NCBI GenBank assembly: GCA_004802705.1
Contig: SGPL01000512.1
Location: 1-23,710 of the forward strand
DNA length: 23,710 bases
Source of the DNA: Bondarzewia mesenterica
Taxonomy: Eukaryota; Basidiomycota; Agaricomycetes; Russulales; Bondarzewiaceae
Direction of reading: 5' to 3'
The notes beneath the pieces were generated by a model. The model saw only the letters and a list, made by a program, of their open reading frames with translations. It had not been told where the DNA came from and ran no database searches. Of the stretch, positions 19,237 through 23,710 are shown one piece after another; position 1 is the stretch's first letter; each line of letters begins with the position of its first letter. Position numbers and translations under genes: made by a program.

Positions 19237-21408
19237 ATGGCTGGCCCGTTCTCTGCCAGAGACTTCATCGACCTCGGACTCGCCATCAAGGCAACAATTG
19301 ATCAGGTGTATATCTACTGAACCAGGCTGGAGCCCCTTCATCGTCTCGCCTGTCATTACATGTCTATTAGCTCTGATACATAGCATTGTTAAGGCTTCAG
19401 ACAATCAGGAACAGCTGAAGTCTTTGGCTCAAGACCTTTACGATGAGATCCACTTTCTTTGCAAGATTGATTTAGAAAGGATCACCAGCAGTGAGTCAGG
19501 CAAGAATCTGAAACGTGATCTGACCGCTCTGAAAAGGTGTGTACCCCGTTAGGCATGCATAGTCTGTGCCTGATATGCACTTTATAGCGATCTGATTGAT
19601 TATCACGAGAGATGCAACAAGTATATCATCCGTCCGGAACAGAATGACAGGCTGGCGTCTGTCAAGTTCGCGCTTCTAGGCTGGAAGCGTCGAAACGACA
19701 TTCATCAAGAAATCATTACCATCAAAGAAAAGGTGAACGTGTGCTTCAGACATTTCATGGTGAGCGATCTTTTGATATGATACCGGGTCGTCAATTGATG
19801 TTCTAAAGGTAGCGAGATTCGTTGACATGGGACAAGGGGTCAACGACAACATCACGCGACGTATCAACGAAGCACTATCCGACCATTCAGTAGCTGCTGG
19901 CCTTGTCGGTACCAACAGAATGAACCCGAGAGTGATCAATACTGCATTGGCGAGCGCCAGAAATGTATTTTTATTCTATATTTGCCTTTGTTGAGCATGA
20001 TGTTAATTCCTTTCTTACACAGGAACTCAAGAAACTTTCGAGCACCCACTCCTTCGAGAACAATTATCTTCTATTTAAAGTCAAAACGATTAAGGACACA
20101 CTGCTATCATCCAGCTCCTCCAGACCAATTTCTTTCCGCGGTTCCATCATCGCGTACAGCGATATGAACGATTCGGATGATGCGATGGAAGACGCCGTCC
20201 TGGATAGTTTGCGACTAATACGAACGTTCAGTAACAAGGAGGGTTTATCTACGCAATCCACCGCTGAAAACCTTTATCGACTTGCATTGACCCTTGGGGA
20301 TTTGGACCTAAGGGAGGATGCGTGTGCAGCTTCTGAATTGGGAGCCATGGTGTGTCGGGACCTTGCCAGGAAAGACGCGGACCGGTATACTCCCTTCCTC
20401 GCTGATGCGCTCGATCAATATTCTGTCCTCCTCACACAGCTTCTCGACGGGGACGTTAGACGAGCTCTGGGTATCTCAGAAGAGGCGGTCAAGCTCTATC
20501 GCGAGCTAACACTCAAAGATCCCCGGAAGTTCAAGCCCCGCCTCGCTAGCTCCCTTATCAATCTTTCAAGCGTCATGCTCGTTTTGAGAAGACACGAAGA
20601 CCGTCTGAATATACTGGTGGAATCCGTAAAGTCCCTGCGATTACTTACCTCCACTGATCCCGATCAATTCAATCCGCGGCTCGCACGAGCTCTCAATAAC
20701 CTCGCGGACTCCCTTGCTACTGTCAAAGGTCGTGGAAAAGAAGCATTGTCCACAGCTAAAGAGGCAGTCGATATCGCAGAGGCGTTAGCTGATAACGATC
20801 CAAATGGCTTCAATCCTCTCCTCGCTACTTGCCTTTTCACCCAGTCCAAATGCCTCGATTCACTGAACTGCCACGATGACGCTGTCAGCTCGATCGGAAT
20901 GGCTATCAGTATTCGTCGAGACCTCACCAAGAGAAATCCGAGTCGATACCGCCCTCTTCTTTCAGAGGCCTTATTTTCCTTGTCTGTTTCACACAGCGCT
21001 CAAGGTGACCACCTGAGGGCACTCGGAGCGATCGAAGAGGCACTCAAGATCGATCGGACTTTCTCTTACACATCTTCTGTCCCGCGACAGACACTAGGTT
21101 TACACCTCGCCCAACTTGCATCTTGTTTCAACAAACTCGACCACAGGAACGATGCACTCAAGGTCATGGAGGAGACAGTGAAAATCCGACGCGAGCTTGT
21201 AATGAGCAATCCCAAGGAATTTCGTCCCGACCTTGCGGTGTCATTGCATAACCTCTCGGTGAATCTCTACAAGCTTCGTCGTTTCGAGGAGGCTCGAAAG
21301 ATCATCAGAGAGGCAGTGGAATCCGTCGTTCACTTCTTAACGCCATTGCTAAGGACTCGCGCTCCAAGCAATACACTCTGTTGGAAGTCTCGCTGGAGAA
21401 CTCGCTGA
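19237..21408 (+). CDS. TPR-repeat protein with N-terminal helical (fungal STAND/HeLo-like) domain
   Basis: Five exons join in phase: 19237-19305, 19394-19536, 19588-19759, 19809-19964, 20023-21408, giving 641 residues as written. Residues 1 to about 180 are an all-helical module (FSARDFIDLGLAIKATIDQ, LKSLAQDLYDEIHFL and similar amphipathic segments). It resembles the N-terminal domains carried by basidiomycete NLR-like and TPR proteins, possibly MLKL/HeLo-like; this is inference from pattern. The rest holds about seven TPRs, each with a signature like DPxxFxPRLAxALxNLSxxL, for example KFKPRLASSLINLSSVM, QFNPRLARALNNLADSL and EFRPDLAVSLHNLSVNL. No NACHT or NB-ARC P-loop lies between them. The final residues after EAVES look random. 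A one-base change near 21323 would instead continue RRSLLNAIAKDS... to a TGA at 21456-21458, which fits the repeat better. Role unknown: scaffold or non-self-recognition type protein. Confidence 0.75.
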
Positions 21409-21458
21409 CGGTTCAGAAGTCGATTGATGAGTGGCTACGCATCCAAGCCAGACAATGA

Positions 21459-21995
21459 TCGAGCTCTTTTGGATGCTGCTTCGATGCTGCAGTCGTTCCT
21501 CGCGCGTTTCGATCTGCTGTATATAGGAGGGTGACATCCGGATTACTTCTCATTTCATCAGTATGTTCTTCTCCAAACTGATTGATCACCGACATTGCCA
21601 AACGAACTGATAGTTTCTGATGAGACGGCCATTGACCTGATATCTATGTACCAGTACTGTACTACACATACCTCTCGTCATTCGACTTTGTGTCAGCTTA
21701 GCCCATGATCGGTGTACACTGTCAGACACCAGCCTATGCCCTTGTCTTACGCCACAGTATCTACTTTCTGAGTCTACTCGCTCCTGTATGAGTACTCCAA
21801 GCTTGAGTTACTTTGGCGGTACTCTACAATTCTTGGAACTGATTTGCCAGGTTTCAAAATTTCAAGTTCGAGGTTGCGCGGACTTTTAATTATTATGGCC
21901 ATCTTACTCTCGGACGCAAATCGGCCCCTCAACATTTTTGGCGCTCGACGTTCAACTTCGCACTGTTGGTCTCCTTGTCTTACACTGGCGCCTAG
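21459..21995. other. Intergenic region between the TPR and Nudix genes
   Basis: Beyond the alternative TPR stop at 21456-21458 no convincing exon is seen. Open frames near 21844-22059 lack splice structure. It presumably contains the TPR gene 3' UTR and the Nudix promoter. Confidence 0.45.
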
Positions 21996-23365
21996 ATGTT
22001 GCGAAACTCAAGCTGTCGAAGACTCAGGAGACTCTCTTTGGAGTGGAGGCACTCTCTAGCGCGATTCTACCACCCTGGCAATCAGCGACAGATTCTTCAA
22101 TTGCCGAAAAATTCTCCTAGCCTCCTACCCCTCGTTTTGTCATCAAGCAATCTTGTGCTGCCGCATGTATCGCTGTCTTCTGATCAGTCAACGCCAAACT
22201 TCATGTACACGCGAACAACTGAAAATACGCTCACCCATCGGGAGTCGATAGTGCCATTTTTCGTGGCAGCCCCAACAGACAACGGTCCGACCAAACCTGT
22301 GGGATATCTGAGGCCGCTAGTACTCCGATCGTTAGAAGAGCATCATGCCTCCCTCCATAGTAAACACCAGTCGCCTTGGGAATTCGGCTCTAATGCTGGA
22401 GGGGCACGCTTTGTTTCGTTTTCATCCTCTGTCAATGAAGGTGGGAAGGAGTCCAGGACGTTCCATATCAATCAACTTGCCAAAAATTGGAAAGAAAAAG
22501 GTTTCTTCGAGGATATATTACGAGGTATGATTTCATCTGCGACCTTTTTGGCTGTGATTTGAAAACGAAAAGAAATGTGTAGGTTGGAGCAATGAGGCTT
22601 TTCCCATCTATCATCATAGCGCCGTATCTCACAATCTCAAATCTTTCGATGACTCTGTCGCCTTCTCTATAGAGCGTGCTGCTCTTCCACTGTTCGGGTT
22701 CGCCAACTTTGGCTGCTTACTCACCGGTCAGTATATTAATCATGTGCAAATTCTTGTCTGGGACTAATTCAGCTTCCAGCGTACTATCAGTCATCTCAGA
22801 CCGGGAAAACTATGTTTTGGATACCTCGTCGATCCAAGACAAAAAAGAAGTGGGTAGCCCTCATTGCTTTCGTCACATACTTATTTCTGATTGTATTGAT
22901 AGCTGGCCTGGTCGACTGGACGTCACTGTCGGAGGAGGCATCAATGTAGGGGACACTGCAGCGTCAACGATAATTCGCGAATGTTTCGAAGAAGCCTCCC
23001 TTGACGTTCACTTTGTCGCCAACAATCTCCAGCCAGTCGGCGTTCTGCCTTATCCTAACAGATCGCCAGCAGGTTGGATCCTCCCTGGTCTGTACTACCT
23101 TTTCGACCTTCCTCTTCCATCAGATGGATCTCTTCGTCCTCGAGTGAACGCAGAGGACGGTGAGGTCGAGAATTTTGAACTCATGGACGCACAGACTGTC
23201 CTCGACAATCTGCTCGCAGGGGTTTTTAAACCTAGTTCTGCGCTCGCTCTCGTCGATTTTTTGATTAGGCATGGATTTGTCACCGAGGATACAGACCCAC
23301 GATTTGTCGACACTTGTCTCGAGCTGAGACGGACTGTTCCTCTGCCTGTCCCTTGGAGAGTATGA
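21996..23365 (+). CDS. DUF4743-Nudix hydrolase (Tnr3 N-terminal/YJR142W-like)
   Basis: Four exons join in phase: 21996-22524, 22583-22726, 22780-22849, 22903-23365, giving 401 residues. The family combines a DUF4743 domain with a Nudix domain. In fungi such proteins occur alone or fused to thiamine pyrophosphokinase, and yeast YJR142W has been reported to act on damaged thiamine diphosphate analogues. Visible: the DUF4743 region (LAKNWKEKGFFEDILRGW, FPIYHHS, PLFGFANFGCLLT), WIPRRSKTKKNWPGRLD, and the Nudix box near 259-281 (GINVGDTAASTIIRECFEEA). In that box REcfEE is intact, the first acidic position is Asp, and the usual Gly is Ser, as in relatives. No kinase domain follows. The third intron acceptor is the second of two nearby AGs. 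The start is uncertain: ATG 21996 gives an Arg-rich, presequence-like N terminus (MLRNSSCRRLRRLSLEWRHS), while ATG 22203 is a shorter alternative. Confidence 0.85.
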
Positions 23366-23710
23366 AAGCTGGTTGATTCACACCATTTCAGTGTACCAGA
23401 GCACTTAGATCTGCATTGAGAGGTGGGTGATCACCGAGATACGATAGTTATTGTGCGCAGCTTACCGTTCATAACTCGCAGTTTATCACCGTGATTACTA
23501 GCAGTTTGGCTATTCGATCTCGCAATTTGTTGCTTCCATTTAGTTTCCATACCTGATTCTTGTGTTTGATACGTGTCAACGGCCAGTCATATTGACTCGT
23601 CATCTACTCTGCAAGACCCTCCCCTCTATTGTATCCTTGCAAGTTGGAGATGGTCGTCCTTCTTCTTGACTCCAAGTTTCCGATCGACCCATGAGCGCCA
23701 TACAACATCA
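23366..23710. other. Nudix gene 3' flank to window edge
   Basis: No gene can be supported. An ATG at 23691 near the edge could open a following plus-strand gene, but only six codons are visible. Confidence 0.4.

Noticed and set aside
1..23710. A secondary-metabolite gene cluster around the adenylation-carrier-reductase protein
   Set aside because: Its domain order, size and motifs are those of the primary-metabolism enzyme Lys2, and no tailoring enzymes, transporters or pathway regulators surround it.

Overview
This is a filamentous fungal nuclear window, most likely from a mushroom-forming basidiomycete (Agaricomycetes). The genes are dense and heavily interrupted by short introns (about 50-150 nt, GT-AG with a few GC-AG, CTGAY/CTRAY-like branch sites). 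Very small exons occur, and two multi-pass membrane protein families that are expanded in basidiomycetes (DUF6534-like and DUF6533-like) are present. All gene models below were spliced by hand and checked for phase at each junction. Two ambiguous bases (N at 4926 and 13503) and three apparent one-base frame breaks suggest a draft assembly with small indel errors.

Left part (1-9352): the 3' end of an unidentified gene (1-195); a complete ten-exon zinc alcohol dehydrogenase of the polyol/D-arabinitol type (906-2629, +); a DUF6534-type membrane protein on the minus strand (3586-5536); and a secreted-type histidine acid phosphatase in twelve exons (6439-9352, +). A diverged direct repeat of about 200 bp lies on both sides of the DUF6534 gene; one copy is the proximal 5' flank of the phosphatase.

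Middle (9540-13217, all minus strand): a complete five-exon viperin (RSAD2) homologue, the radical-SAM enzyme that makes antiviral 3'-deoxy-3',4'-didehydro nucleotides (9540-10753). It is followed upstream by a DUF6533-type membrane protein gene (11281-13217) with an 8-nt exon and a GC-AG intron. The stretch 13218-14167 holds an unassigned, possibly spliced, segment and a strong 20-nt inverted repeat.

Right part (14168-23710): LYS2, the alpha-aminoadipate reductase of fungal lysine synthesis (14168-18724, minus), correct in domain order and splice phases but carrying two single-base homopolymer insertions; a TPR-repeat protein with an N-terminal helical domain of the type seen on fungal STAND/NLR-like proteins (19237-21408, +, probably mis-terminated by a one-base deletion); and a DUF4743-Nudix hydrolase (21996-23365, +).

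The metabolic genes (polyol dehydrogenase, acid phosphatase, LYS2, Nudix) look like ordinary fungal genes and do not form an obvious pathway cluster. The most notable content is the intact viperin, with a possible cell-death/immune-type TPR protein about 8.5 kb away. No nucleotide kinase or other known viperin partner lies beside it, so a shared antiviral system is only a hypothesis.
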